NCBI RefSeq assembly: GCF_021134715.1
Contig: NC_060018.1
Coordinates: 12,045,501-12,109,500 of the forward strand
Direction of reading: 5' to 3'
DNA length: 64,000 nt
DNA from: Daphnia pulex
Lineage: Eukaryota; Arthropoda; Branchiopoda; Diplostraca; Daphniidae
Translations under genes and position numbers: made by a program
In this document: positions 20,915 to 32,300 of the stretch, one piece after another
Numbering within the stretch: position 1 is the first letter of the stretch
How the letters are laid out: the number at the start of each line of letters is the position of its first letter
Notes under the pieces: model-generated
What the model was told of the DNA's origin: nothing
The model's database searches: none
The model's input: only the letters and a program-made list of their open reading frames with translations

Positions 20915-23559
20915 ATGGCTAGTTTTCCTCAAAGACAAATGCAAGATGAAATGGAAAGGTAAAAATTCTAAAGAATTAAGACTTCCGTAAATTTTAGTAT
21001 TAAAAAATATTTTTGAAATGCGACAGGTTTGAGGCCGAAATCTCCAACTCCACGTCTAAACCTAGCATACCATCTGTTTTAAAACCAAACATGATACGTC
21101 CTACTTCTGGGGCACCAGGAGTTTTTCAGCAAAAGTTTCAGCCTCCCACACACTTTCTGCCTACACAGCTTCAAAGGGCTGGAGTACGCCCAACAGTTTC
21201 TTCTATCTCCCAGCCGTTTTCTTCTTCCACATCTGCACCACCTTCCAGCATAGCTTCAAGTGTCGGAACAGCCATCATCAGTAACAAACCTGTTCTTTAT
21301 CTACCTGAAAAAGAGGCTAAGGCATCATCATCAACTTCTGCAACTGCGAATTTGATCAAAACTCCACAGCCTGTAGCCAAAAAGGCAAAAATTGAAGCCA
21401 AATCCCCAACTAAAGTTGTTCCAACAGCAGCAGTAAGACTAGCAATTAACATTTTGTAAAACTTGTTGATAGAACTTTCTATGTTTTCAGAGCGGACCAT
21501 CTGTTTTGAGGGCCCCATCTTCTACGGTTGGTTCAGCAACTGTCAAAGCTGGAACAGAAGAACCCAAAGTACAAAAAATGAAGAAACCCAAAAAATTTGT
21601 CAGGGCGGCTGGTGGTACAGTTTGGCAAGACGACTCGCTGCTGGAATGGGATCCAAGTAATTTTTTCTTCACACTACATGATTTTTAACTTTCCTATTTG
21701 ATCATTTCCTTTCATTTTCAGATGACTACCGAATCTTTTGCGGTGATCTTGGCAATGATGTAACAGATGAGGTACTGGCCCGCGTTTTCGGCAAATTTCC
21801 GTCATTTCAGAAGGCAAAAGTGATCAGAGACGCACGTTCCAATAAAACGAAAGGCTTTGGCTTCGTGAGCTTCAAAGATCCTACGGATTTCACCCGAGCT
21901 ATGAGAGAGATGAACGGTAAGTGATCTCCCAACAATTACATATTTTTTTTTTTTTTTTGGTAGTATGAGACGAGGGAAACATTTGGAATTTCCATTCAGT
22001 TTATTAGTTTTTCGATCATTTCATTTGTGGGAATGTGTATGGTAAAGCATCAATCGTGTGTGGTGCATGAACAAAAATAATTTTCATGGCAATTAAAAAT
22101 CTTCATTCATGGCTTCGGCTGGCTCGAACTCGGGCTCGTTGAAATCGTTTTCAACCTGGTAATAATCTAATCAGAAAATAGTTTGACGAAAATTAGATTT
22201 TTGTTTAAAAAAAAAACACTTAAAAATGAACCAAAGTCAACCTTTATTTTCGTAGTTGAACTTTTCGTAGGGAAATCCTTGTGCATTCGTTTCGTCATAA
22301 GACTTGGATAGCTGTAAAAAGTGAGAGAGCCAAAACGTCAACTTAACGACGAGACATTTTTAGGTATAATAATAATCTAGTTTCATTACCCATCCACCGG
22401 ATCGTTTGACGGCCAAACTGTTCTTCGTATTACCGCCGGGGTAACCGTCTTTGCGCAACGGGCTTATGAAGAAGGGCGGCTGTCGCTTGTTATAGAAATT
22501 GGGCAGCAATTGATGGTTCCAGACGAGTAGCGGTTGCAAATTAGAATGAGTCTTGTTATTCCCGCGCCGAATGAGTCGTCTTGGGATGTCTCGTTCGCTC
22601 ACTGGCGGTTCGCTATGGCTATTTATTCTTGGGAGGTACCGTCTGTTTTTAATCATTCCCAATCAGATTAACTTTTTATCCTTGTTCCGCTGCACTCAAA
22701 CTTAAAACTACAGGATCGACACAAAATTACAAATCCAACAGAGGGTTGGGCGTAAGGATTAGAGGAATATAAGGGTCTAAAACTTACGGTTGTCGGATAG
22801 ACTGGTGATAAATGAGTATGGGATTGTGCGATCGTAGTTTTTTGAACGACTGGCGCTTCTCCAATTGACCCATCAAGGAGAAGGAATCCTCCAGCGAATC
22901 GCCGCCACGGCTGGTTGAGTCGGCCACGGTACAAGTGCTGATCAGGGCCACGAGGCAGATGGTTCGCAAAATCAAATGCAACTCCATGTTCTGTGTTGTT
23001 GTTTTTCCGTTTTTTATCGAGAAGGTTTCTTTCCAATTTGATTTCCTGTTTTTTTGGCGGGGGGCAACAAGGTGTCAATGGCAGCGCCACTTAACCTGCC
23101 ATCGACTGTAGAAAGTTGAGTTCGCTCTGAGGGCATGAACGACCCCGCTATGGGTTCTTATAGTCTCTCTTTTGAGGGGGATGCACATGCGCCTGAAACG
23201 TCGTTTGATGCGGTTGATCATTTTCTCCCCTACTCCGGGCCGTGCCCCGCTTGTTTGTCTTTGAGCCGGATTGCTGCTGCCCTAGCCATCCATCCGACAG
23301 TTTGGTTTACATCATGCTGCCCGAGTTGGCATTTTGTGTGTTGGGTGATGAAGCCGTATTATTATGTTGGCTGGATTCGATCTAGATTGGATGTCAGATG
23401 ATTTTTCTCATTTTGTTTGTCTTCTTTTTTCGCTCAACAGGCAAGTACGTGGGAAGTCGGCCCATCAAATTGCGCAAGAGCAATTGGAAGAACCGCAACA
23501 TTGACGAGGTGAAGAAGCGACAAAAGGAAAAGGACGTCCTGCTGGGCAAGCGCCGATGA
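20915..23559 (+). CDS. RBM42: RNA-binding protein 42 (RBM42)
   Basis: This is an RRM protein; family members act in mRNA binding and splicing and associate with hnRNP K in vertebrates. Exons are 20915-20958, 21027-21432, 21491-21656, 21722-21916 and 23441-23559, giving 309 aa with all phases closed. The N-terminus (QMQDEMERFEAEIS) resembles the RBM42 start, followed by a Pro/Ser/Ala-rich linker (about 25-185). The RRM spans about 206-275, with RNP2 at about 210-215 (IFCGDL) and RNP1 at 249-256 (KGFGFVSF). The C-terminus GKYVGSRPIKLRKSNWKNRN and the lysine-rich tail are hallmark RBM42 features. An upstream in-frame ATG at 20684 would add 77 residues, but 20915 fits the family better. The fourth intron (1,524 bp) is far longer than the others and hosts an antisense gene. 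Confidence 0.93.
22093..22987 (-). CDS. Nested secreted propeptide, candidate neuropeptide precursor
   Basis: This complete gene lies inside RBM42 intron 4, antisense to it. Exons in coding order are 22987-22788, 22642-22390, 22311-22242 and 22166-22093, with GT-AG introns and phases 2, 0 and 1, giving 198 aa. Residues 1-22 form a signal peptide (MELHLILRTICLVALISTCT...). The mature part has no cysteine and no further membrane segment. Paired basic sites lie at KR44-45, KK49-50, RR88-89, RR92-93, KR119-120, RK130-131 and KR146-147. Cleavage at two of the KR sites would expose N-terminal Gln (QSF at 46, QPPFF at 121), suited to pyroglutamate formation. The last 45 residues are acidic and Tyr/Asn/Glu-rich. 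No Gly-Lys/Arg amidation site is seen. I do not recognise the family. A secreted prepropeptide processed by prohormone convertases is the best reading; a cuticle or other secreted protein is the alternative. Confidence 0.72.
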
Positions 23560-26500
23560 TTCTCTCCAAAATTCCACCCCCCGCTTCTCTAATTTACTTT
23601 AATGAGTTGATCAGACTGCTCCTATGACATCCCCAAATGGAAAATCATTACAATCAACAAGATTTCCAGAACAAAAACTTGGTCCATCTTCTCTTCAAGG
23701 TTTGTTGAACTTAGCCAGCGAAAAACAACTTTAGGCTTAAATAGTATTTTAAGGCTTCTCGACTATAATACCTACAAGGATGATGATCGATTGAGAGCCA
23801 TGTAGCTGTCGGGATCCACCCGTGACGCCGTTGGCGTTAATTATTTGCCAGGGGTTACCAAGTTGCATTGTGAACAGTGATTACAGTAGTCGATTAGAAG
23901 TCTTCATGGAAACCATTCATCGCAAGTGGCGAGCTGCTGTCTCCGATGAAGTGTTGCTGCGTAACCAACTGCGGGGCCATTTTGAGTCAATGGAGGGGAA
24001 AATCGACTATATACACCATTAGTTCGTAGAGAGAAGCTTTGGCTCAATTAGGTTATTCGACGTGTATTTATTTTCGAACAATCCTGTGTGTATAACTGTA
24101 TACTCATCCACCCTTGGGCGCGTGAAAAAATCAAAGTTGGTTGGATCAGATTGTACTACCCTGGTACTACCCTTTTAATTGCGACTAGTTAGGAATCTAT
24201 CATCTAAATTTGGTGATAGCTCGTACATATAGATGTGCGAATGGATAATTGAAATGGCTCAAATTGGCGTGCACTCTGAATAAATGAATCTCGTAGGCTG
24301 TATTATCTGTGTAGTTTGTAAGTACTCGAACCAAAGTAGAAGAGTTGGAAACGGGAGGGGTGAGTACTGAGTAGCGTCGTGATCGGTACGAGTCCCCCGA
24401 AAGATGAAAGTAAGTAGAGTGTGTGTTAACTTGTGCTAACGAGGACATGTGGAAAAAGAGAGTGGGAGATGTCTGATGTTGAAAGGATTCCAGGTATTAT
24501 TATTATCAGTTCTATAAGTCTATCTGTCAACACTTTTGTCACGTTTATTGTTACTAGACAGAACAAGTCAGCTCAGCGTGGTAATTAAGTTTACACGAGT
24601 GACACTCTCCTCCCCGAAGGACAAAAACGATCGAATGTTGTCTTAGTGCATTAGATAATTTGTTGAAAACCCTCCCACGCGATATCAATCGTCAGTATTT
24701 ATGTAATTTGGTTGTAACTTTTAGCTCCACCTACGTTATTCTTTTCCCTGGAAAAAAAAAAAGAAAATGAAGTGTACTGCTTAAGTTTGTCAAACTCGAT
24801 GCGTAGAAATGATCGTGACAGTCTACGGGGAATTACAGCGAAATAAGTCGACGGAAAAAGAAGAAGAATGTTGAAGTTTATGATACGCGGACTCTGGGGC
24901 TCGTATATATTAATAACATTGGTGGGGGGCTCTCCTCCGCTCTCCTCTTACGATATTATATCGAGCATATTCTACAGAAACGGCCATCAACCTTTACATG
25001 TCCTATAGAGCTGCTACTGCTGGAGAGAAACAAGACTCCAATAATTGTTGGTTTCGTCTCTACTGCGCCTCGGTCGCTGTGCTGGCTTATGATGTACAGA
25101 GAAAAGACGGAAGAGAGCTCGACTGGCAATTCAATCAAGAAAAGTGTACATGTACCGTGACGTCCGTATAGTGTGCTGCTATTCTAAAAGTGATACACGC
25201 TTTCTATATTTGAAGAGATGGCGCAATCATTCGATCGCTTCATCATTCCCGACCCGTGTTCAAATGTTCATTGGTCACCGATGGCCTCATCAACCAGAAT
25301 TGCGCTATTGTTTTAGAGATCTGACGGTTTTTGTTTCTATGAGATATATGTCGATGAAACAATGAATTTTGGTATAGACGTGACTCCCAGCATAGACTTC
25401 CGGTGGTGATGTAAGACCCACTCATTTAGATGTTTCACGATACCTTTTTTTTTTTGAACTCGAAAAACTTGAGGTGGAAGTGAAGAAAAAGCTTTTCTTT
25501 GTGAAATATCAAAGTGATCGATTGACGCCGGTACTGGCGTATACACCTTCTTCTCCTTGTCGAAGCCAGTCATGTTGCCGTGACACTCGAATGATAACTT
25601 TTGGGTTGGTTGTAATATACCGCCAGCTATAGAAGCTTGGCGGTTATAATATACCGGGGGAAAAAAGACTCTTTTGATACATAGTTGATTGTTATTTTTC
25701 TCTCAAGTGACAAATAGACCTTCACCTCGTCGTGTCATGTATATAATACAATAAAGGTTCTTATTGCGCAAATGTGTCAAGCTCCATGTCGCCATTGACA
25801 ACCGGTGTGGGCGGAAACGACAGTTTCTAGCGCCGCGACAAGAATCTCACGAACATGAAGGGATGACATGGTTGCTGCTGTGTATAGGAGAAGGGCTTAT
25901 AATTGATACACCAAGGATTTGAAGCTGAAATCGAAGCTGCCAGCAACGCAACCATTAATACGCTAGACATAATAATAAGCGGAACTTTGCAATTTAGCTC
26001 TGGCTGTCTGCCACTCACCAGTTTGTGATGCGGCAGCACAACCAAATTTTCATCAAGTTGAAAATAACATAGAAATGGAATCGAATGGAATGGTGGAGCT
26101 CTTTAAAAAAATGGACCGGGATTGTTAATTAATGAAATTCAAATGAATTCTTTTCTTTTGATATAGGGAAATAACTCTCTTCCGTCGGTGGAGCGACAGC
26201 ACGTAGTCGGAAGTTTCCGGAAGTTTCCCGATTTCCTTGTTGTAAACGAAAGTAATCTATATAGACGAACTATATAGAGGATCCATGCGGAAGGGGAAAA
26301 ACTTAATCTTTGGGAGAAAGTCACGATGTTTCGAGGACCAATTTGTCGGCCATTCTTCCAATCCTTTCCATGCGTACACTTATACAGCAGCTGCTGTACA
26401 CTCACTTTGATCGACGTCAGCTTGTTATAATAGACTACATGTATACCTGAAGCATTTATCTATTCCCGCATTCCGACCACGGCGATAGAGGAGAGGCGGC

Positions 26501-28665
26501 CGTCAAGAATTGTTGGGCAACAACAAAAGGCCAATCTCATTAAACGTGGAGCGGCCGACCATCAGCTATAGCGGAGATCCTTTTGTCGTCCAAGTCTTCG
26601 ATTGACCAATTCAGAAACATTTTCTCTCGACTATAGATTCGCTCTCAAAGGCCTTGACTAAATATTTAGGATCTATCTCTTCCTATAAGGTCAAGGGTGT
26701 ATCTACTTTGCTGACGATCGCTTTCAACATTTGAATAGTGGATGAACATCAGCAGAGCCGAAAGATTTCTAAAAGAAAGTTTTACAAAGTCCAATGTCTC
26801 TGCTTTTTATACCTTTGATATTACCTTCATCTTTTAAAAATACCATTAATAAGTTTCTTGGGGCTCACGTACGCTCACTTATTTTATTAGTCCGTCGCGC
26901 AATCATCATCAACCCTTTAACATTTTTGGGTTGTTGCGTAGGCTTGCAGCACGTATAGTGCCGAGACTTATAACCGCATTAGACGCTACTTAGCTTGATG
27001 GGTTATTAATAATATTTATATTAGAGATGGATAGACTCCTGGCTGGAGGGGGAAAATATTTGGATTTTTACACAAACACACCCCACAACCGGCGCAACCG
27101 CCGTGTGCATAATAATCAGAGGATTTCATTTTTGATTCTCAGAATTGCGGTGAAAGAAAATTCCGCTTTACTATTTCGATTGTGAGGTCCAATATTTGAG
27201 CGGAAGTGTATTTGTTCAGAGAGTGAAGAGTTGATTCGGTGCGTCGACACGATCTTGAGGGCGTGATAACAAGATTCTCACGGCATATAGCCATGAAACC
27301 ATCAAATAATATCTGTCAAATCCATGTCTTTCGCCCGTGTCCAGCTTCCTGTCTCTCTTCTTTCTTCCTTCAGAATAAAATAAAATCTGTCAAGCACGAA
27401 TTTTTCCAAGTCTTTTGAAAAAGAAACTACGCCATCACAGCTTTTTTAAAGTGTTAGCGAGTCCGCAGAGTGATGCGGAACAGCTCCCGGCTTTTGTATA
27501 ATACCCAACGCACTGACGACAACTGCACAGAGTTATAATTTTGGTGTGTAATATTATTATGTTGCTTGTAGGGCTTTGCTTTGCTGTCCAGAAAAAAAAT
27601 TTTCGATTTGTGTTGTTTGCTTATTCCAAGGGTTTTTTTAGCTCGTTTTCTTTTACATCCAAATTTCCTAGAGTGCATCTCAAGTCTTAGATCTGTCTTA
27701 GATGCTCTCCCACGCTCTCCAAGCTGTTGTGCAATATAATATGAGCACGCGAAAATGGTGGTGGATTTTATACACATACAGCTAGAAAGAAAACTTGTGT
27801 GAACTTTTGCCGACGACGGTTGAAAATGTTTTTTCCTTTCTCATCCGCTTTCAGACATTTCTTTATATAAATTGAGTACTCAAATTAGAGCGGGAGAATG
27901 CGAATTCCTGATCGGCTTCAAAAAAGGGAAAAAAGTCGCTTCGACAACTTTGAAAGCGACTATAACGAACGCGTAAGTTCGGGACGAAAATTCCACAGAT
28001 TATATACGATCGGACTTGGCTATTGAAGAGCATGTATAGAGAAAAGATAAGAAGAAGAAGAAGGGGGCCTTTTATATGTGTTGCGTCCTCAACTATATCT
28101 TTTGAGACTTTCCTGCCAACCGGAAAGATTAGTATACATTTAGCGTTTCATCACTTTGGTATTCATTGAAATGTCACGAAGGCCCACATTCAGGGCCGTC
28201 TGAAACGCGTGTTTACACAACCGAGCGAAAATTGTCAACCTTTCATTAGTTTGAGTAGAAGAAACTTAAGGTAAAATCTTTTGAGGTTGGAGTTTTCTTA
28301 GTAAATCTTAGCATCTCTTATTTATTGAATGCAGTTCTCTTTATGTCTTTTCCTGGTGCAATCAATTTGCAATTTGAAAGCAGGAAAAGAAAATAGAATT
28401 TACTGGAAAAAGAAAAAAAAGTTATTTCGCAACGTTGCCAGGGATATTTCGATTTGTTATTGTTGCCTCATGATTGTTGCAATCCACTGCAGAGGTTTTT
28501 ATAGCTTTCTCTGAATTTCCCCATTATCTAGTCCGGCGCAGCAGTTTATTCCCTTTTTTTTTGTTAACACTGCAGTTATCTGTGTGATTGCACTGCCAGG
28601 TGGCAATCTATATTCGAATTTTATCATCGCTCGTTCCTCCCGGATATTGTTATTTTTTTCTTTTT
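23560..28665. other. 5.1-kb region without recognised genes
   Basis: This follows RBM42 and precedes the FAM177-like gene. The first part should contain the RBM42 3' UTR. The remainder is unique-looking sequence with scattered short open frames and no recognisable domain. One 47-codon minus frame at 25827-25970 begins with a signal-peptide-like stretch (see findings). No tRNA or clear repeat family was seen. Confidence 0.5.
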
Positions 28666-29368
28666 ATGGAGGATCTGCCAACGGCCAAGGTGTGTATTTT
28701 TACGACAGTTTTTACGTGTTTTGATATTGTGTAATTGTTTATTGATTGTATTATTTAGTCTAGTGGTGCTGGGGATAGCCTTGGAGATATGACTGTCAGT
28801 GTCAATTTGGAACAGTCTACTCTGGGACAACTGTCAAGTCCAATTCAGCCTGACAGAAATGGAAATGGCAGGAAAGTGAAAAGATACATTCACTGCAGCG
28901 ATGGGGTCTATGAAGAATTCAGCAGCGATGAAGAAGGTGTCTACCAGGTCCCTGCCGGTACCTCCCTGGTAGATCCTGTAAGTCCATTTCCAACTCAAAC
29001 ATGAATTGTACATGAAGATTTATTTTTCTGTCTTGTTCCATTTCTAGAAAACAATGACGTGGATCCCTTGGTTCTCCCATGTGTCTTCCAAAGCCCTGGC
29101 TGCCTGTGATTATGTCGGGGAAACTCTTGCAGACTTCCTTGGGATCACTGCCCCGAAATACCAGTATGAAATTGATGAGGCTAAACGGATGCAAGAAGAA
29201 GAGAAGGCTGAGAAGAGAGCTGTCGATCTGGAAATGGCAGGGTGGAGAGATCAGAGTCCGTCCACTCCAAACCCAAACCGTCCACAAGTTCCTCAAACTA
29301 GCACCCCAGCTTCGATTCTTCCTAAAGTCATTCCAAACCAGCCAGCCACCGCTGGCACCCACATCTAG
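28666..29368 (+). CDS. FAM177-family protein
   Basis: This is a small conserved animal protein of poorly known function; the mammalian relative FAM177A1 has been associated with the Golgi. Exons are 28666-28689, 28759-28977 and 29048-29368, giving 187 aa. The family core is clear: a short block KRYIHCSDGVYEEFSSDEE followed by DP-K-TMTWIPW, then CDYVGETLADFLGITAPKYQ and a charged helix of Glu, Lys and Arg (about 150-170) that may form a coiled coil. The C-terminal 40 residues are Pro/Ser/Thr-rich. The first exon encodes only eight residues; its ATG is the first in frame, and the next in-frame Met is internal to exon 2. Assignment to the family is confident; function is not established here. 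Confidence 0.85.
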
Positions 29369-32300
29369 TTCCTTCATTCATTATTTACATCATGTGTTAT
29401 TTCTTACTCTTCCCACTATATCCACACCAACAGATGGCTCTGCTCATGCCTTTAGGTTTGTTTTGTTTCCCTAAATAATATTCTGGCCGCTTTACAAGCA
29501 AATTTCTAGCCGTTTTTCCCTTGTCAAAAATTTTGTACTATAATGTTTACCAACTGTTGAGAGAGTTTCGTTCAAATATGAAGAGCCTGGCTATATGTAA
29601 GGGAGCGCCGTCTTGTACCAATATTTGTCTTTCATTATCGAGTTGAGGTTTTCGTGTGTTGCGTGACTCCGAGATTTCCCCCCGTCTTTTATTTTTCTCG
29701 CCAAATTCGAGAGTGAAAAAAGAAAAAAAAAAGACATGAATTCTTTTTTCTTCGGTACATAATTTATAATCTCCGCGAAGCTGTCAGGAAAAAAAAATGC
29801 TGACGCTACCGACTGTATACGCCGGCCCAATTTGTCGTGAGTTTGTCACGCCATTTTCCGACTCCCATTCTCCACCTCGTACCCTGATTTTTCTTTTCCC
29901 ACAGAAGGAAACAATCGAAAAATGTTCCCTCCGTTCCGACGCGCCGTGGTATATAGTAGCTGCTGCTGCCTTGTATTTTTCCATTCGAGACTCGACACAT
30001 GATTACTGTTTTCTTCTTTTCTTTCCTAGCTCCTCGTTTATTCATTCGTCTAGTAGCTACTATCTATTCTTTTTTATACCTGATTACCATGTAAGGGGGG
30101 AAGACCTCCTCTGAGTTTTCTGGGGTATTGTACCCCGACTGCGTAGACAAAAGAGACCCTATATATAGTTACACAGCAGAGCAATCGAGAGCTAAGAAGA
30201 GTTTCTGCGGTGAATGTGTTACACACCTTTTTTCTCTTCTATCTACTGAATGAAGTTGGTATAAATTTAGCTTCTGCTCTTACTCTTTTTTTTCTTTTAC
30301 TGGGTTATTGTTGTTCGACGCGACTATAAGAATGATATCATCATCTCAGCGTCCAGTCACACTGAGAAGCTTCTACAATACGGTCGGGTCTTTTTTCTAT
30401 TTCTTTTTTGAAATTTGATCGAATTAGTCGAACAGCGGGGCGGCCGAATTTTTTCTTTCCTTTTTTTCTTTTTTTGACTCTTGGAAAAGGAATAAAATGG
30501 ATAATGCCCCGTCATTAGACTCAACATTTGCACTCCCTTGTCGGCGCGGATCCCTTGTAACACCTTCCACACACTTAACGGTGCGCACTGCTGGGCTCCA
30601 CGCAGCTAGAGCTCCTCTCTCTGGCTGGAAATAACCCAAAATAACCGAGCTGCTAGATAGAGTCGGCAGGGAAAATTGAAAACAAAGGGCAGTACACACA
30701 CACATGTATATATGTACACACGAGAGATGATGAAAAGGTGTACACACAACACACATACAGTGGGAACGAGAAAATGCGCTCAAACAGAACAACACACACA
30801 AAGCGTAATAATATCCAGTCAAATTCAATTGAATCCACCATTTTTCTTCTTCTTTTGTTTGTTAGAAAAATGCTAATTAACCCCGAAAAAAGAAAGAAAA
30901 ACAATCAAAAGTTTCGTGACAGTTTCTGAAATTTTCTCATTTCACCCGGAGCGTAAATTTTTTTATTCTTTATTTATAAATTATTTAAATAAAACCGCAA
31001 ATGGATATTTAGCGGGGCGCCCAGGGATGATTATATACGGACCCCAACAGAAGAAAAAGAAAAACACATTTTTAGCGCAATGGTTATATGTAATATTTTT
31101 TCGAATCAAAAGAAATGAGGAAAAACACATCAACAGCGGCCATATACACGAAGTAGTACACACACACCACGGCCCATAACAGCTAGCTTTTTTGGCTTCG
31201 TCTTTCTTCTTCTTGCCTTCTTCATCATCGGCAAATGATAGTCATTATTGTCGACAAAGAGGGGTCTCTCTTTCTCTATGCTGATGTTGCCCTTTTTCGT
31301 CGTCGTGCTATCGCAATGTCCCTCCTTGTTTTTCTCTCCTTCCTGCCGGTGGGAAAACACGCCATAACCCCCCCCCCCCCTCCTCCATAATCCATTCCAT
31401 CTCAAAAGAAAGAAAAAAAGATTTCCATCAAAAAATTATTCCTCCTCCTATATTCCCAGTGTTTTCGTGAATCTTTCTGACGGCGCTTGCTGATGATGCT
31501 TCTGCGTTCGGCGTCAAACAAACTTTTATTTTATTTTGACAAAAGAAAAACCAAAATTTTTCTATATAAAAGTCCCGAATTTTTTAAATGTTAATTTAAA
31601 AGTTTAAAAAATAAAATCCGTGTCATTTTTATTTATTTTTTTATTTTAAAGAAATATAAAACTTCCAGTTTCCAGGAGTAGGTATAGGAGAAGAATAGAA
31701 AAGAAAAGTCGCTCGGGCGGTTTCGATTCGAAACGGTCGTTATTATTTATCGTCTCCTACGGGGTTGTATAATAGGCGAAGAAGAAGAAAAAGAAGAAGT
31801 GGGATGGTCTATGTGTGTATAGCTTCTTATTTTTTTTTTGTCGGTCAAAATATAAAAATAAGGAAAAGGTACGTACATACATACACGGCTGACCTTTTTT
31901 TTGAAGTTGTAATTAATGGCCGAAAGGTTTCTGTGTATACGCTATACGGAAAAGGTAATCAGGAAACAGAAATTACAAAGAGAAAATAGCCGAGGCGACA
32001 TGAAGGGATAGACTATGCAACAACTGCGCTGGGGCACCCATAAATTCAAAAAAAAAGATGGTTACTACTATTAGACTGTTTGGTGGGGGGACGAAAAGGG
32101 AGCCGCAAAATCATGATAATAACTGATGGGGTTCCTATATACACACAACAGACATCATATAAGAAGAAGAAGGCCAAGCGCAGCACCCAAAGATGTTTAA
32201 AAAATGCCAAGAATCTTCTTCTTTCTTCTTTTTTTGGTGGGTCTTTATGTCTACCAAACTGAAATTAGAGAGAGAAAATTTTTTTGGGAGAAATTGAAGA

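Noticed and set aside
22668-23090. Minus-strand 140-codon frame overlapping the nested gene
   Set aside because: It is a different frame over the signal-peptide exon and its introns, with a Pro/Lys-rich random composition.
23135-23401. Open frame of 88 codons inside RBM42 intron 4
   Set aside because: No signal, domain or splice context; it lies wholly within intron sequence.
29079-29474. Plus-strand 131-codon frame overlapping the FAM177-like exon
   Set aside because: It is a shadow frame of the conserved coding exon.
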